64,000 nucleotides of DNA, taken from positions 47,060 through 111,059 of the forward strand of contig JAEPMR010000004.1 in the NCBI GenBank assembly GCA_017643845.1. Reading direction: 5' to 3'. Position numbers and translations under genes: made by a program. The notes under the pieces are model-generated. The model was not told where the DNA came from. It made no database searches and saw only the letters and a list, made by a program, of their open reading frames with translations. Shown in pieces: positions 10,603 to 20,374 of this stretch. Numbering within the stretch: position 1 is the first letter of the stretch; each line of letters starts with the position of its first letter. Origin of the DNA: Marivivens sp. (lineage in GTDB: Bacteria; Pseudomonadota; Alphaproteobacteria; Rhodobacterales; Rhodobacteraceae).

Positions 10603-11297
10603 AGATCGCTATGTGGTCGGGGCCGCGGAACCTGTCGACGGCGATGATGTATTCCTTTGGCAATCGCGATGATTTTGCAGCGTGGGATGAACCCTTTTAC
10701 GCGCCGTACCTCGTGACGAGCGGGATCGAGCACCCGATGAACGCCGAAATTCTGGCGGCGCATGAAACAAGCGCCGAAGCCGTGGCGAAGCGGATCAGCG
10801 GCGCGGTTCCTGACGGCTGCGATCACTGGTACATGAAGCATATGCCGCTCCATATGCTGGAGGGTTTTCCGCTGGATTGGGCGGAGGATTGCGTCAATGT
10901 TCACCTCATCCGTCATCCGGCGCGGGTGGTGGCAAGCTACAGCGCCAAGCGGGAACAGCCGACGTTGGATGATATAGGCTACTGGCAACATGCCGAGATC
11001 TTCGCGCGGTTTCCCGGGCCGGTGATTGATAGCGCAGATGTGCGGAATGATCCTGAGGGTATGCTCAAAAGGCTCTGTGCGGAGATCGGGCTTGATTTTG
11101 ATCCTGCGATGCTGAGCTGGGAGGCAGGGCCGCGCAGCTTTGACGGCATATGGGCGGCCCACTGGTATGGCGCTGTGCATCAGAGCACGGGGTTTGCCGG
11201 GGCCGAAGGACCACTGCCGGAAAATGAAAACGCGGCCCTCGTTGAGGCCGCGCTCCCGTATTACGAAGATATGGCTGCGCGCAAACTGAGCGCTTAG
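10599..11297 (+). CDS. Sulfotransferase-like P-loop protein coupled to the aminotransferase
   Basis: A 232-residue protein with the N-terminal loop [12 protein letters not shown], in the position of the PAPS 5'-phosphosulfate loop of sulfotransferases, and [17 protein letters not shown], resembling the 3'-phosphate-binding arginine/serine motif. No signal peptide is present, so it is probably cytoplasmic. The start overlaps the aminotransferase stop by 4 nt and the stop overlaps convergent argG. The substrate is unknown; it could be a true sulfotransferase of a small amino-acid-derived compound, or a related P-loop enzyme with another activity. Confidence 0.75.
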   Translation: MKIAMWSGPRNLSTAMMYSFGNRDDFAAWDEPFYAPYLVTSGIEHPMNAEILAAHETSAEAVAKRISGAVPDGCDHWYMKHMPLHMLEGFPLDWAEDCVNVHLIRHPARVVASYSAKREQPTLDDIGYWQHAEIFARFPGPVIDSADVRNDPEGMLKRLCAEIGLDFDPAMLSWEAGPRSFDGIWAAHWYGAVHQSTGFAGAEGPLPENENAALVEAALPYYEDMAARKLSA

Positions 11298-12517
11298 CCC
11301 ATGCGCCGCTTGCGGGCGGCGAGGAGCTTCAGACGCAGCGCGTTCAGCTGGATGAAGCCTGCGGCGTCTTTCTGGTCGTAGGCGCCAGCGTCGTCTTCGA
11401 AGGTGACGTGCGCTTCGGAATAGAGGCTGTAATCCGACCAGCGGCCAACCGTGCGTGCAAGGCCCTTGTAGAGCTTGAGCCGTACGGTGCCGGTGACGTG
11501 CTCCTGGCTCTTGTCGATCAGGGCTTGCAGCATTTCGCGCTCGGGGCTGAACCAGAAGCCGTTGTAGATCAGCTCGGCGTAGCGCGGCATGATCTCGTCT
11601 TTCAGGTGGGCAGCGCCACGGTCGAGGGTGATCTGCTCGATCCCGCGATGGGCCTCGAGGAGAACCGTGCCGCCGGGTGTTTCGTAGATGCCGCGTGATT
11701 TCATACCGACGAAGCGGCCTTCAACGAGGTCGAGGCGACCGATGCCGTGCTTGCCGCCAAGCTCGTTGAGCTTGGTCAGGATTTCAGCAGGCGACATGGC
11801 GGTGCCGTTGATGGACACTGCATCACCCTTTTCAAACCCGATTTCGATATATTCCGGCGTGTCGGGCGCGTCTTCGGGGTGCACCGTGCGTTGGTAGACG
11901 TAATCCGGTGCTTCATCGGCGGGGTTTTCGAGAACCTTGCCCTCGGATGAGGTGTGGAGGAGGTTTGCGTCGACCGAGAAGGGAGCTTCGCCGCGCTTGT
12001 CTTTTGCGATCGGAATTTGGTGGGCTTCGGCAAATTCGAGGAGCTTGGTGCGGCTGGAGAGATCCCACTCACGCCACGGCGCGATGACCTTGATATCAGG
12101 GTTCAACGCATAGGCGGAAAGTTCGAAGCGGACCTGATCATTGCCTTTGCCCGTTGCGCCGTGGGCGACTGCATCGGCGCCGGTTTCTTCGGCGATCTCA
12201 ACCAGACGCTTGGAGATCAGAGGGCGGGCGATGGAAGTACCGAGGAGGTACAGACCCTCGTAAACCGCATTGGCGCGGAACATCGGAAATACGAAATCAC
12301 GGACGAATTCTTCGCGCACGTCCTCGATAAAGATGTTTTCCGGCTTGATGCCCAACATCTCGGCTTTCTTGCGGGCGGGCTCCAACTCTTCGCCCTGACC
12401 GAGATCGGCGGTGAAGGTCACAACCTCGCATCCGTACTCGGTATTGAGCCATTTCAGGATGATCGACGTATCGAGACCGCCGGAATAGGCGAGGACGACT
12501 TTTTTGGGCGCGGACAT
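11294..12517 (-). CDS. argG: Argininosuccinate synthase
   Basis: Joins citrulline and aspartate with ATP in arginine biosynthesis. At 407 residues it is normal in size. The N-terminal ATP pyrophosphatase loop is [15 protein letters not shown], and the conserved [13 protein letters not shown] segment is present. The ATG is preceded by GGAGTGACAG. The gene stands alone on this strand, overlapping the convergent upstream gene by 4 nt; argJ is 21 kb away on the same strand. Confidence 0.97.
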   Translation of the reverse strand: MSAPKKVVLAYSGGLDTSIILKWLNTEYGCEVVTFTADLGQGEELEPARKKAEMLGIKPENIFIEDVREEFVRDFVFPMFRANAVYEGLYLLGTSIARPLISKRLVEIAEETGADAVAHGATGKGNDQVRFELSAYALNPDIKVIAPWREWDLSSRTKLLEFAEAHQIPIAKDKRGEAPFSVDANLLHTSSEGKVLENPADEAPDYVYQRTVHPEDAPDTPEYIEIGFEKGDAVSINGTAMSPAEILTKLNELGGKHGIGRLDLVEGRFVGMKSRGIYETPGGTVLLEAHRGIEQITLDRGAAHLKDEIMPRYAELIYNGFWFSPEREMLQALIDKSQEHVTGTVRLKLYKGLARTVGRWSDYSLYSEAHVTFEDDAGAYDQKDAAGFIQLNALRLKLLAARKRRMG

Positions 12518-12641
12518 CTGTCACTCCATATTCAAACTCGCCGTGGGCGATATAGGGTTTTGCTGTTTAGGGCAAGCTGACGCAATTGACCTCTGGGGCA
12601 GTTACTGCCACGAATCGGTCAAGCATTTGGGAGAGGCAGGA

Positions 12642-13427
12642 ATGGGCGGGCGTATCGTACAACATGCATTCGGGATGATTTTCCGGAATCTGAGCGAATC
12701 CTTGAAGATCATGCTGGGGCCAAGCCTGATTGCCGTCGCTATTTTTTATCTGCTGGTTGGCACATCGAATGTGTCCGTTGCGCAGTTTTTCGGTGCGATG
12801 CAGATGCAGGGCGGAATGGATCCGTCTGTCGCGAGCGCTGCGCCGGTGATCCTGATGGGGCTGATCCTCTACTTCGTGATTTTCTGTTGGATTGCCGTTG
12901 CATGGCACCGTTTTGTGCTGCTTGAGGAGTATCCGGGTGTGCTGCCCGCGTTACCGCTGGCAACCGTTGCCTATTATGCGTGGCGGTCTTTTGGGCTTGC
13001 GGTGTTGCTGACGGTGGGTTCGATACCGGTGTTGATGATTTTGGGACTAGCGCTCGGGCCGATGATGATGGGCGGAGCCGCGAGTGGCGTTGTCGAACTG
13101 ATCTTCGGGCTGATCGTCACGACTGTGTTCACTTATTTCTGGTTCCGTATCGCGATTGTGCTTCCCGCTACTTCGGTCGGAGAGCCACTGTCGCTACGCG
13201 AGGGCTGGGGCGCGACGGCGCGGATGTCGGGTGCCATTCTGAACACGGCCTTCATAATGTCTCTGATCAATCTGGTTCTGACGCTTGTGGTAAGCATTGT
13301 GGGCAGTGTTTCGGGTCTGCTGGGTCAGGCCGTATATCTGGGCGGAACACTGTTGATCCTTCTGGCGGGCGTGAGCGTTTTGACCACGCTTTATGGGCAT
13401 CTGATCGAGGGGCGTGACCTGCCCTAG
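12642..13427 (+). CDS. Multi-pass inner-membrane protein of unknown function
   Basis: I do not recognise the family. The ATG at 12642 is preceded by GAGGCAGG and gives 261 residues; the frame is open further upstream but crosses the argG start region. Hydrophobic segments lie at roughly residues 20-40, 60-85, 110-135, 140-165, 185-215 and 220-250, so about six membrane spans. A conserved-looking WHRFVLLEE follows the second span. Its end overlaps the convergent NUDIX gene by 4 nt. Nothing around it indicates a function. Confidence 0.75.
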   Translation: MGGRIVQHAFGMIFRNLSESLKIMLGPSLIAVAIFYLLVGTSNVSVAQFFGAMQMQGGMDPSVASAAPVILMGLILYFVIFCWIAVAWHRFVLLEEYPGVLPALPLATVAYYAWRSFGLAVLLTVGSIPVLMILGLALGPMMMGGAASGVVELIFGLIVTTVFTYFWFRIAIVLPATSVGEPLSLREGWGATARMSGAILNTAFIMSLINLVLTLVVSIVGSVSGLLGQAVYLGGTLLILLAGVSVLTTLYGHLIEGRDLP

Positions 13428-13855
13428 AAATTTCGAACGAAATGGCGGTCGCCGACACTGGCGATCCGGTCAGCCGCGATGTGACGCGGCAGGAGGACCG
13501 GCATGTGGTCCGGTTCGGGTGCAGGCGCGATCTGGCGCAGCGGTCGGGCGAGATAAATGTGGCAGATCTTTTCGGCCCAGAGATCGTATTCAGGCATGAA
13601 AGTGAACCGTCGGTAGACGCCCAGTCGCCGTGGAGCGGCAATGCGCCAACCGGTTTCTTCGTAGACTTCGCGATGCAGCGCGGCGATTGGGTGTTCGCCC
13701 GGGTCGATGCCGCCACCGGGAAGCTGTAGTTCCTGATGCATTCCACCCTGAAAGGTCAGTAGCAGATCATCGCCCAACGGCAGAATCGCATAAATACCCG
13801 GTCTGATCCGATAGGTCTGATCGGAGCGAGGTGCTTCGCCAAAACGTCTATTCAC
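13424..13855 (-). CDS. NUDIX hydrolase
   Basis: A 143-residue NUDIX pyrophosphatase. The full NUDIX box is present: GGGIDPGEHPIAALHREVYEETGW. I start it at the GTG at 13855, preceded by GGGGGGCAGC; the same frame runs open to 14350, but that upstream part is antisense to hslO and is not coding. Substrate not predictable; the closest general type is the MutT/ADP-ribose pyrophosphatase-like group. It is divergent from hslO and convergent with the membrane protein gene. Confidence 0.85.
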   Translation of the reverse strand: MNRRFGEAPRSDQTYRIRPGIYAILPLGDDLLLTFQGGMHQELQLPGGGIDPGEHPIAALHREVYEETGWRIAAPRRLGVYRRFTFMPEYDLWAEKICHIYLARPLRQIAPAPEPDHMPVLLPRHIAADRIASVGDRHFVRNF

Positions 13856-13865
13856 GCTGCCCCCC

Positions 13866-13893
13866 TTGGACCCGGCTGCATTCCTATTATATG
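13866..13893 (+). promoter_or_regulatory. Putative hslO promoter
   Basis: TTGGAC at 13866-13871 and TATATG at 13888-13893 are separated by 16 bp, about 40 bases upstream of the hslO ATG, which has its own AAGGA ribosome site. Confidence 0.45.
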
Positions 13894-13933
13894 GACGCGG
13901 TATGGCTATAGCACCCCCGCAAGGATCCCCACA

Positions 13934-14923
13934 ATGATTGGTTCTCAGATTGCATGGGACGATACCGTCCTGCCGTTTCAGCTCGACAAGTGTGATGTGC
14001 GGGGCCGTGTCGCGAGACTTGATGGCGTTTTGGATGAAATCCTGTCGCAACATTCCTACCCGCCACAGATCGAATCCCTCGTGGCGGAAATGGGGCTGTT
14101 GACGGCGCTGATCGGGCAAACGATCAAACTGCGGTGGAAGCTGTCGCTTCAGGTGCGTGGCAATGGCGCGGCGCGGCTGATTGCGACGGATTATTATTCT
14201 CCGACTGAGGATGGCGCACCTGCCCGTATCCGCGCTTATGCGAGTTTCGATGAGGAAAAACTGACCGAAGTCGAAAATCCGTTTGAGCTGATCGGGTCTG
14301 GCTACTTTGCGATCCTGATTGACCAGGGGCAGGGCATGACCCCCTATCAAGGGATTACGCCAATTGCCGGAGGCTCGCTTTCGGCATGCGCAGAGACCTA
14401 CTTTGCCCAGTCTGAACAGCTGCCGACACGGTTCTCGCTAAGTTATGGCCGCTCCCAGTTTCCGGGGGGTGCCGAAAGCTGGCGAGCGGGTGGCGTAATG
14501 TTGCAGCACATGCCGAAAGCCTCGCCGCACGTTTCGGGAGAAGGAGGCAGTGGAGAGGAAGGCTTGCTCGCGGCGGAGGATATTCTTGACGGTGAAGAGG
14601 GCGAAAACTGGTCCCGCGCCAATGTTTTGCTTGATACGGTCGAGGATCTGGAACTGATCGGACCCACTGTGCAGCCGACCGAGTTGCTGGTGCGATTGTT
14701 TCATGAGGAAGCGCCTCGGGTCTTTGACCCGCAGTTGCTTAAATTTGGATGTTCCTGTTCGGCGGATCGCGTGCGGGAGAGCCTTTCGATTTATTCGGCG
14801 AAAGACATCGCGACGATGACGACGGATGAGGGGATCGTGACGGCTGATTGCCAGTTCTGTGGCGCGCATTACGAATTCGACCCGGATACACTGGGGTTCG
14901 AAGCAAAAGATGACGATGCGTGA
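13934..14923 (+). CDS. hslO: Redox-regulated chaperone Hsp33
   Basis: Holdase chaperone switched on by oxidation. 329 residues. The N-terminal substrate-binding core is followed by a C-terminal zinc centre, CSCSADRV and, about 30 residues later, CQFCGAHYEFD, the CxC/CxxC pattern that senses oxidants. A central acidic insert (about residues 195-220, GEGGSGEEGL..DGEEGEN) is a mild peculiarity. The next gene starts inside its last 14 bases, so the two are translationally linked. Confidence 0.95.
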   Translation: MIGSQIAWDDTVLPFQLDKCDVRGRVARLDGVLDEILSQHSYPPQIESLVAEMGLLTALIGQTIKLRWKLSLQVRGNGAARLIATDYYSPTEDGAPARIRAYASFDEEKLTEVENPFELIGSGYFAILIDQGQGMTPYQGITPIAGGSLSACAETYFAQSEQLPTRFSLSYGRSQFPGGAESWRAGGVMLQHMPKASPHVSGEGGSGEEGLLAAEDILDGEEGENWSRANVLLDTVEDLELIGPTVQPTELLVRLFHEEAPRVFDPQLLKFGCSCSADRVRESLSIYSAKDIATMTTDEGIVTADCQFCGAHYEFDPDTLGFEAKDDDA

Positions 14924-15515
14924 TCTGCAGACATGGTTGGAAAAAGCCATTGACGCTGATGGGCGGCCATCTTCGGACTATGATCTGAATCCAGACCGGC
15001 CAGATGTGCCGGATCACGCCTTGCGGCCGGCGGCGGTCTTGGTGCCGATTTCCGCCGAGCGCAGGACTGTCATACTGACGAAGCGTTCCGCGCGGCTTCG
15101 ACACCACGCGGGGCAAATTGCCTTCCCGGGAGGGAAGAAGGACCCCAGCGATGCGACGCTGGAAGCGGCAGCGTTACGGGAAAGCCATGAGGAAATCGGG
15201 TTGGCGCCACAGGATGTGACGCTCCTTGGATCATTGCCGACCCATGAAACAGTCACCGCGTTTACAGTCACGCCATTCGTCGGGCTTGTCGGTCCGCAGT
15301 ACCGGCCTGAGCGGGAGGTCGGCGAAGTGGACGAGATTTTCGAGGTTCCTTTGGACTTTTTGGCAAAGCCAGATAATTTCCGCATCGAGGGCCGAAGGTG
15401 GCAAGGCCGGAAACGGTATTATTACACGGCACCCTTTGGCCCGTATTACATCTGGGGAGCGACGGCCCGTATTCTGCGGGCCTTCGCAGATCGCTTGCAT
15501 GACGCAGAATTTTAG
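14910..15515 (+). CDS. NUDIX hydrolase of the CoA pyrophosphatase type
   Basis: A 201-residue NUDIX protein. The segment GQIAFPGGKKDPSD followed by EAAALRESHEEIGL matches the CoA-diphosphatase subgroup (NudL/NUDT7-8), which cuts CoA to phosphopantetheine and 3',5'-ADP. The start at 14910 (MTMRDLQ) overlaps hslO; a second ATG six bases on is equally possible. Its stop lies 14 bases inside the next gene. Subgroup assignment is by motif only. Confidence 0.85.
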   Translation: MTMRDLQTWLEKAIDADGRPSSDYDLNPDRPDVPDHALRPAAVLVPISAERRTVILTKRSARLRHHAGQIAFPGGKKDPSDATLEAAALRESHEEIGLAPQDVTLLGSLPTHETVTAFTVTPFVGLVGPQYRPEREVGEVDEIFEVPLDFLAKPDNFRIEGRRWQGRKRYYYTAPFGPYYIWGATARILRAFADRLHDAEF

Positions 15516-16677
15516 TCCCGATTGGCTTAGCTCACCGTCCGTACGCAAGGTGGCTGGTGCGTTTGCCGAAAAGGGGGTAGCGCTTTGGTTTGTTGGTGGT
15601 TGCGTGCGCAACAGTCTGATCGGGGGTGCAGCGACAGACATCGACGCCGCGAGCGATGCCCGACCCGAGGCAGTGATTGAGATTGCCAAACGTGCGGGGC
15701 TAAAGGCCATTCCGACTGGAATAGAGCACGGAACTGTCACGGTAATTGCGGCGGGTGAGCCCATCGAGATCACGACATTTCGCAAGGATGTGGAGACAGA
15801 CGGGCGGCGGGCTGTCGTGGCCTATTCTACAGAGATGGCAGAGGATGCGCAGCGCCGTGATTTCACGATGAATGCGCTCTATCTTTCGCCGGAGGGTGTG
15901 CTGGTGGACCCATGCGGCACGGGGCGCGAAGATCTGATGGCTGGGCGCGTGCGCTTCATTGGGGCGCCCGAGGCGCGGATCGGCGAGGATTATTTACGCA
16001 TCCTGCGCTATTTCAGATTTTTTGCGTGGTACGGCTCTGTGGAGGATGGGGTCGACCCGGAGGCGCTGTCGGCGATCGCGGAGTTGCAGGATGGGCTGGC
16101 CGGGATTTCTGCTGAACGGATTGGAACTGAAATGCGCAAGCTGCTCGCGGCACCTAATCCCGTTCCTGCGGTGGCGGCGATGGCGCAATGCGGGGTGCTG
16201 GCGCGCCTGCTTCCCGGTGCGGGGATTGGTTTGCTGGGACCTTATGTGCATCTGGAAGCAGAGGCCGGATTAGCGCCGGACATGATGGCGCGTCTGGTTG
16301 CGCTGGGCGGTGAAGGCCTGGATGATCGATTGCGCCTGAGTCGTGCAGAGCAAAAGGCGCGACGGATTCTCGTGGAGGGGCTGGAGCGACCGGAACTTGG
16401 CGCTGAGGAAACCGGATATCGTTACGGCTCGAACGTTGGTATGCGCATCGAGGTACTAAGACGGGCAACGACGGGGAGGCCGCTTGATCCAACGGCGTTT
16501 CCGGCAATAGCCAAAGGGTCCAACCACCAGTTTCCCCTGAAGGCGGCGGACCTGCCGGCTGAACTGGAGGGTGCGGCCATCGGAGAGGCGCTCAGGCGTG
16601 GGGAGGCGATGTGGATTGAATCGGGCTTTATGCTCGATAGTGAGGCGCTCTTGAGCCGGTTGTTCGGGGGACAGTGA
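15499..16677 (+). CDS. tRNA nucleotidyltransferase / poly(A) polymerase family (CCA-adding type)
   Basis: Class II nucleotidyltransferase of 392 residues. The motifs VGGCVRNSL, TDIDAAS (the metal-binding DxD), RRDFTMNALYL and RILRYFRFFAWYG are those of the CCA-adding/poly(A) polymerase family. It most likely adds or repairs the CCA end of tRNA. The ATG at 15499 overlaps the NUDIX gene by 17 nt; a longer frame from 15226 is merely the NUDIX gene read in another frame. It ends 3 bases before the ABC exporter. Confidence 0.9.
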   Translation: MTQNFSPDWLSSPSVRKVAGAFAEKGVALWFVGGCVRNSLIGGAATDIDAASDARPEAVIEIAKRAGLKAIPTGIEHGTVTVIAAGEPIEITTFRKDVETDGRRAVVAYSTEMAEDAQRRDFTMNALYLSPEGVLVDPCGTGREDLMAGRVRFIGAPEARIGEDYLRILRYFRFFAWYGSVEDGVDPEALSAIAELQDGLAGISAERIGTEMRKLLAAPNPVPAVAAMAQCGVLARLLPGAGIGLLGPYVHLEAEAGLAPDMMARLVALGGEGLDDRLRLSRAEQKARRILVEGLERPELGAEETGYRYGSNVGMRIEVLRRATTGRPLDPTAFPAIAKGSNHQFPLKAADLPAELEGAAIGEALRRGEAMWIESGFMLDSEALLSRLFGGQ

Positions 16678-16680
16678 CAG

Positions 16681-18513
16681 TTGTTTCGCTATTTTGAAAA
16701 CCTGATCGACCCGTATCAGCAATATGATGCGCCGGACAATCCGCCTCAAAAATTGAGCGCATTCATTGCCAGTTTTGCGCGACCGTTTCGCAAAGTTTTC
16801 TGGATCACTGGGGCGCTCTCAGTTGCCGTCGCCGTGATCGAGGTCTGGCTGATTTATTATATTGGACGGCTTGTCGATGTGATGACATCGGCAACGGCTA
16901 GTGAGTTCATGGACCGCCACGGTTTTGAGCTTTTGGCGGTGGCCGTTTTTATCCTGTTCCTTCGGCCCGCGGTTCAGGTTTTGCAGGTGGCTCTTCTAAA
17001 CAATTCGATCTTGCCGAATTTCGGAACCATCGTGCGCTGGCGTGCGCATCGGCATGTTCTGCGGCAGTCTGTCGGCTGGTTTGAGGACGATTTCGCTGGA
17101 CGCATCGCCAACCGCATCATGCAAACGCCGCCCGCGGCGGGGGAGGCTGTCTTTCAGATATTCGATGCGCTTGCCTTTGCGATTTCCTACGTCATTGGCG
17201 CGGCGATCCTGCTGAATGGCGCTGACCCAAAGCTGATGTTGCCGCTTATACTTTGGATGCTGCTTTACGGTACGCTCATGGTTTGGACCGTGCGACGGAT
17301 CGGTCCCGCATCGGAGGCTGCGTCCGAGGCCCGAAGCGCGGTTACCGGACGAGTGGTCGACAGTTATACAAACATCCATTCAGTGAAGCTTTTTGCGCAT
17401 CATGATCGTGAAGTCGATTATGCCAAGGAGGCGATCGAGAACGCGCGACGCACGTTTCAGTATGAAATGCGGCTCTATACCATCATGGACCTGACTTTGG
17501 TGATCCTGAACGGATTGCTGATTGTTGGTGTTGTTGGATGGGCGATCTGGCTTTGGATGTCTGGTCAGGCGAGTGTGGGTGTCGTCGCCGCTGCAACTGC
17601 GCTGACGTTACGGCTGAATGCCATGTCTGGCTGGATCATGTGGGCGGCGTCGAATTTTTTCCGAAATCTTGGTGTGGTCCGTGAGGGAATGGAAACCATC
17701 GCCCAGCCGCTGGTGCTGGTGGATCGGGCTGACGCCGTTCAATTGGCAGACGGACCGGGCCGGATCGAGGTGCGTGATCTTTACCATCATTATGGACGCG
17801 GGCGCGGTGGGTTGGCCGGTGTTTCCCTGACTATTGAACCGGGTGAGAAAGTGGGGCTGGTGGGGCGATCAGGGGCGGGCAAATCGACGCTCGTAAAGCT
17901 TCTTTTGAGGTTTTACGATGCGGAGGCGGGTTCGATCCAGATCGACGGTCAGGACATTCGCGCGGTTACGCAAGATAGCTTGCGGCGTCGTATCGGAATG
18001 GTGCAGCAGGAAAGCTCGTTGCTGCACCGGTCGGTGCGGGAAAACATTCTTTACGGGCGACCCGACGCAACTGAAGCCGAGATGATTGAGGCAGCCAAAC
18101 ATGCAGAGGCACATGAATTCATTCTCGAATTAAGCGATTCTCATGGGAATACGGGCTATGATGCGCAGGTTGGCGAGCGCGGGGTGAAGTTGTCGGGAGG
18201 GCAGCGGCAGCGGATCACGCTGGCGCGGGTGATCCTGAAAGACGCGCCCATTTTGCTGCTCGACGAGGCGACGAGCGCCCTGGACTCTGAGGCGGAAGCG
18301 GCCATTCAGCAGACGCTCTATGGTGTGATGGAGGGGAAGACCGTTATCGCCATTGCGCATCGCCTCTCGACGATTTCGATGATGGACCGGATAGTGGTGC
18401 TCGATGAGGGCAAGATCGTCGAAGTGGGGCATCACGATGATCTGATTGCGCAAAAAGGTGTCTATGCAGGTCTATGGCAGAGGCAATCCGGGGGATTCAT
18501 TGGAAATGACTGA
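16681..18513 (+). CDS. ABC exporter, fused membrane and ATPase domains
   Basis: A 610-residue half-exporter expected to act as a homodimer. The N-terminal ~330 residues hold about six membrane spans. The C-terminal ATPase has Walker A GRSGAGKSTLVKLL, signature LSGGQRQR, Walker B ILLLDEATSALD and the switch histidine in IAHRLSTI. The start is a TTG at 16681 with GGGGG ten bases upstream. The substrate is not predictable; relatives export lipids, peptides or drugs. It follows the CCA-type gene closely and its stop overlaps the next gene by 8 nt. Confidence 0.9.
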   Translation: MFRYFENLIDPYQQYDAPDNPPQKLSAFIASFARPFRKVFWITGALSVAVAVIEVWLIYYIGRLVDVMTSATASEFMDRHGFELLAVAVFILFLRPAVQVLQVALLNNSILPNFGTIVRWRAHRHVLRQSVGWFEDDFAGRIANRIMQTPPAAGEAVFQIFDALAFAISYVIGAAILLNGADPKLMLPLILWMLLYGTLMVWTVRRIGPASEAASEARSAVTGRVVDSYTNIHSVKLFAHHDREVDYAKEAIENARRTFQYEMRLYTIMDLTLVILNGLLIVGVVGWAIWLWMSGQASVGVVAAATALTLRLNAMSGWIMWAASNFFRNLGVVREGMETIAQPLVLVDRADAVQLADGPGRIEVRDLYHHYGRGRGGLAGVSLTIEPGEKVGLVGRSGAGKSTLVKLLLRFYDAEAGSIQIDGQDIRAVTQDSLRRRIGMVQQESSLLHRSVRENILYGRPDATEAEMIEAAKHAEAHEFILELSDSHGNTGYDAQVGERGVKLSGGQRQRITLARVILKDAPILLLDEATSALDSEAEAAIQQTLYGVMEGKTVIAIAHRLSTISMMDRIVVLDEGKIVEVGHHDDLIAQKGVYAGLWQRQSGGFIGND

Positions 18514-19708
18514 AGGATTGTTGGTCACGGCGCTGGGCCATCAGGGTGAAGGGCGGCTGGAAGACGGACGTTTTGTGCCGCGAGTTTTGCCCGGGGAAAG
18601 GGTGGAGATCGCAGCTGATGGGGCGGCGCGCGTGCTTGCGCCTTCCGCCGAGCGGGTGTCTGCGCCTTGTCGCCATTACAAAGCCTGCGGGGGCTGTTCG
18701 CTGCAACATGCGAATGACCCATTCGTGGCCGAGTGGAAGCAGGAAGTCGTCGCGAGCGCGTTGCGCGGGCGGCATATCGAAGCTGAAATTGAGGGTATTC
18801 GAACCTCTCCGCCGCAGTCACGCAGACGGGCGAAATTTTCTGCAACGCGAACAAAGAAGGGCGCGATTGTTGGACTGCATGGACGGGCGAGCGGAACGAT
18901 TCATGCCGTACCCGATTGCAGACTGATGACGCCGAAAATATTGGCGGCCCTTCCCTCGTTGGAATTTCTGACTGCGCGGATCGCATCGCGCCGTGAAGAG
19001 ATCGGGATCACTGTAATTGATACGGATGCCGGTCTGGATGTTGCGGTCGAGGCCGGCTCCGAAGGACGCACGCATTTCGAAGCGATTTCGGAAATTGCTC
19101 GGCAAGCGGATTTGTCACGAATTTCCGTGAATGGCGAGGTCATTGCCCAGCGCCGGCCGCCAATTGTTTTGTTTGACGGAATTGCCGTAACACCACCCTC
19201 AGGTGCCTTTTTGCAGGCGACTGAGGATGGGGAGGCTGCGTTGCGTGAGGTTGTGCATCGCAATGTCGATGGCGCACGCCGGATTATCGACTTGTTCAGC
19301 GGCTGCGGAACGTTTTCATTGCCGCTGGCGCGTTATGCACAGGTCCACGCCGTCGAGTCAGAAGCGGAAATGCTGGATGCGTTGGAGGCTGGCTGGCGAC
19401 GATTCGAGGGGCTGAAGCAGGTGACGGTCGAACGGCGAGATCTTTTCCGTCGTCCCGTGCGGGTTGATGAATTGGAAAATTACGATGCGGTCGTCATTGA
19501 TCCACCACGAGCGGGTGCCGAGGCACAAGTCGCAGAGTTGGCGCAGAGTCGCGTTCCGCGTATTGCGATGGTGTCCTGCAATCCGGTGACGTTTGCACGA
19601 GATGCAGAAACGCTGATCAAGGGCGGCTATCAGATCGGCCCAATCCGTGTTGTTGACCAGTTTCGGTGGTCGTCACACGTCGAGATTTCGGCTGGTTTTA
19701 CTCGCTGA
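18506..19708 (+). CDS. RlmD/TrmA-family 5-methyluridine RNA methyltransferase
   Basis: SAM-dependent RNA methyltransferase, 400 residues. The N-terminal region is TRAM-like (LLVTALGHQGEGRLEDGRFV). The iron-sulfur cysteines CRHYKACGGC with a fourth in VPDCRL match the RumA type. The SAM loop is DLFSGCGTFSLPLA and the catalytic cysteine lies in MVSCNPVTFARD. Most likely it makes m5U in 23S rRNA. The ATG at 18506 sits inside the end of the ABC exporter gene. Confidence 0.9.
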   Translation: MTEGLLVTALGHQGEGRLEDGRFVPRVLPGERVEIAADGAARVLAPSAERVSAPCRHYKACGGCSLQHANDPFVAEWKQEVVASALRGRHIEAEIEGIRTSPPQSRRRAKFSATRTKKGAIVGLHGRASGTIHAVPDCRLMTPKILAALPSLEFLTARIASRREEIGITVIDTDAGLDVAVEAGSEGRTHFEAISEIARQADLSRISVNGEVIAQRRPPIVLFDGIAVTPPSGAFLQATEDGEAALREVVHRNVDGARRIIDLFSGCGTFSLPLARYAQVHAVESEAEMLDALEAGWRRFEGLKQVTVERRDLFRRPVRVDELENYDAVVIDPPRAGAEAQVAELAQSRVPRIAMVSCNPVTFARDAETLIKGGYQIGPIRVVDQFRWSSHVEISAGFTR

Positions 19709-20234
19709 GGACCGCGTCGGAAGGGCGTCCTGTGACAAGTGTCCACCAGAGCTTTCCAGCCGGTTCCTGATACCATGCCAATCCGATTTCGACTGCCTGC
19801 GGATCAAGAAGAACACCACGTGTTTCGGGTGCCTCTGCCCATGCACCGAGAGTCTCCAGCTCGCCTTCATAGGTTTCCGAAATCGCTTCGCCAACAAGCT
19901 CACCGGGGTAGCCAACGCGTTGGACGCGATCAAGGGGGGAGGAGCCATCAGACCCAAAGTGCCAGGGGCGGTTTTGAAGTGCCATATCGCGGGCATGGGT
20001 GGCGGCTGCGGCATTCAATTCGGCGCTGAATCGAACCTCGCCTGCGCCAACGGCACCGCGAAGGGCGTTCAGGCCGTCCAGGAAACGAAAGTAGACGCCT
20101 TGTTCGTCGCCTTCGCTGATTCGGTATACCTGTGGCAGGGGCAGGCCGTCCGGCCCAATCCGGCCTTCGGGGACGGGAGCACAGGCTACAAGGGCGATCA
20201 GAGCCGAAAAAAGTGCAAGGCGGACGGTGGTCAT
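19698..20234 (-). CDS. CAP/SCP-domain lipoprotein
   Basis: The ATG at 20234 follows GGAGAATTGCCC and gives 178 residues beginning with a short hydrophobic signal that ends in LVAC, a lipobox; the protein should be anchored to a membrane as a lipoprotein. The rest is a CAP (cysteine-rich secretory, antigen 5, PR-1) domain: ATHARDMALQNRPWHFGS, a GEAIS segment and a C-terminal W..LVTG. Bacterial members have no single known activity. It overlaps the convergent methyltransferase gene by 11 nt. Confidence 0.85.
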   Translation of the reverse strand: MTTVRLALFSALIALVACAPVPEGRIGPDGLPLPQVYRISEGDEQGVYFRFLDGLNALRGAVGAGEVRFSAELNAAAATHARDMALQNRPWHFGSDGSSPLDRVQRVGYPGELVGEAISETYEGELETLGAWAEAPETRGVLLDPQAVEIGLAWYQEPAGKLWWTLVTGRPSDAVLSE

Positions 20235-20374
20235 GGGCAATTCTCCAGTGATGGCTCCGTTTACCGCCTTGGGCATGCGCGGACAAACACCAATTTCTAC
20301 AGCTAACGGATGTTTGAATTGAGGCTCGAAGCACATCTGGGTAGAGAGGGCCAAATTAATGAGGCTGTTGAGTC

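Noticed and set aside
13856..14350. Upstream extension of the NUDIX frame on the minus strand
   Set aside because: Antisense to hslO and crosses its promoter; the GTG at 13855 with a ribosome site gives a normal NUDIX protein.
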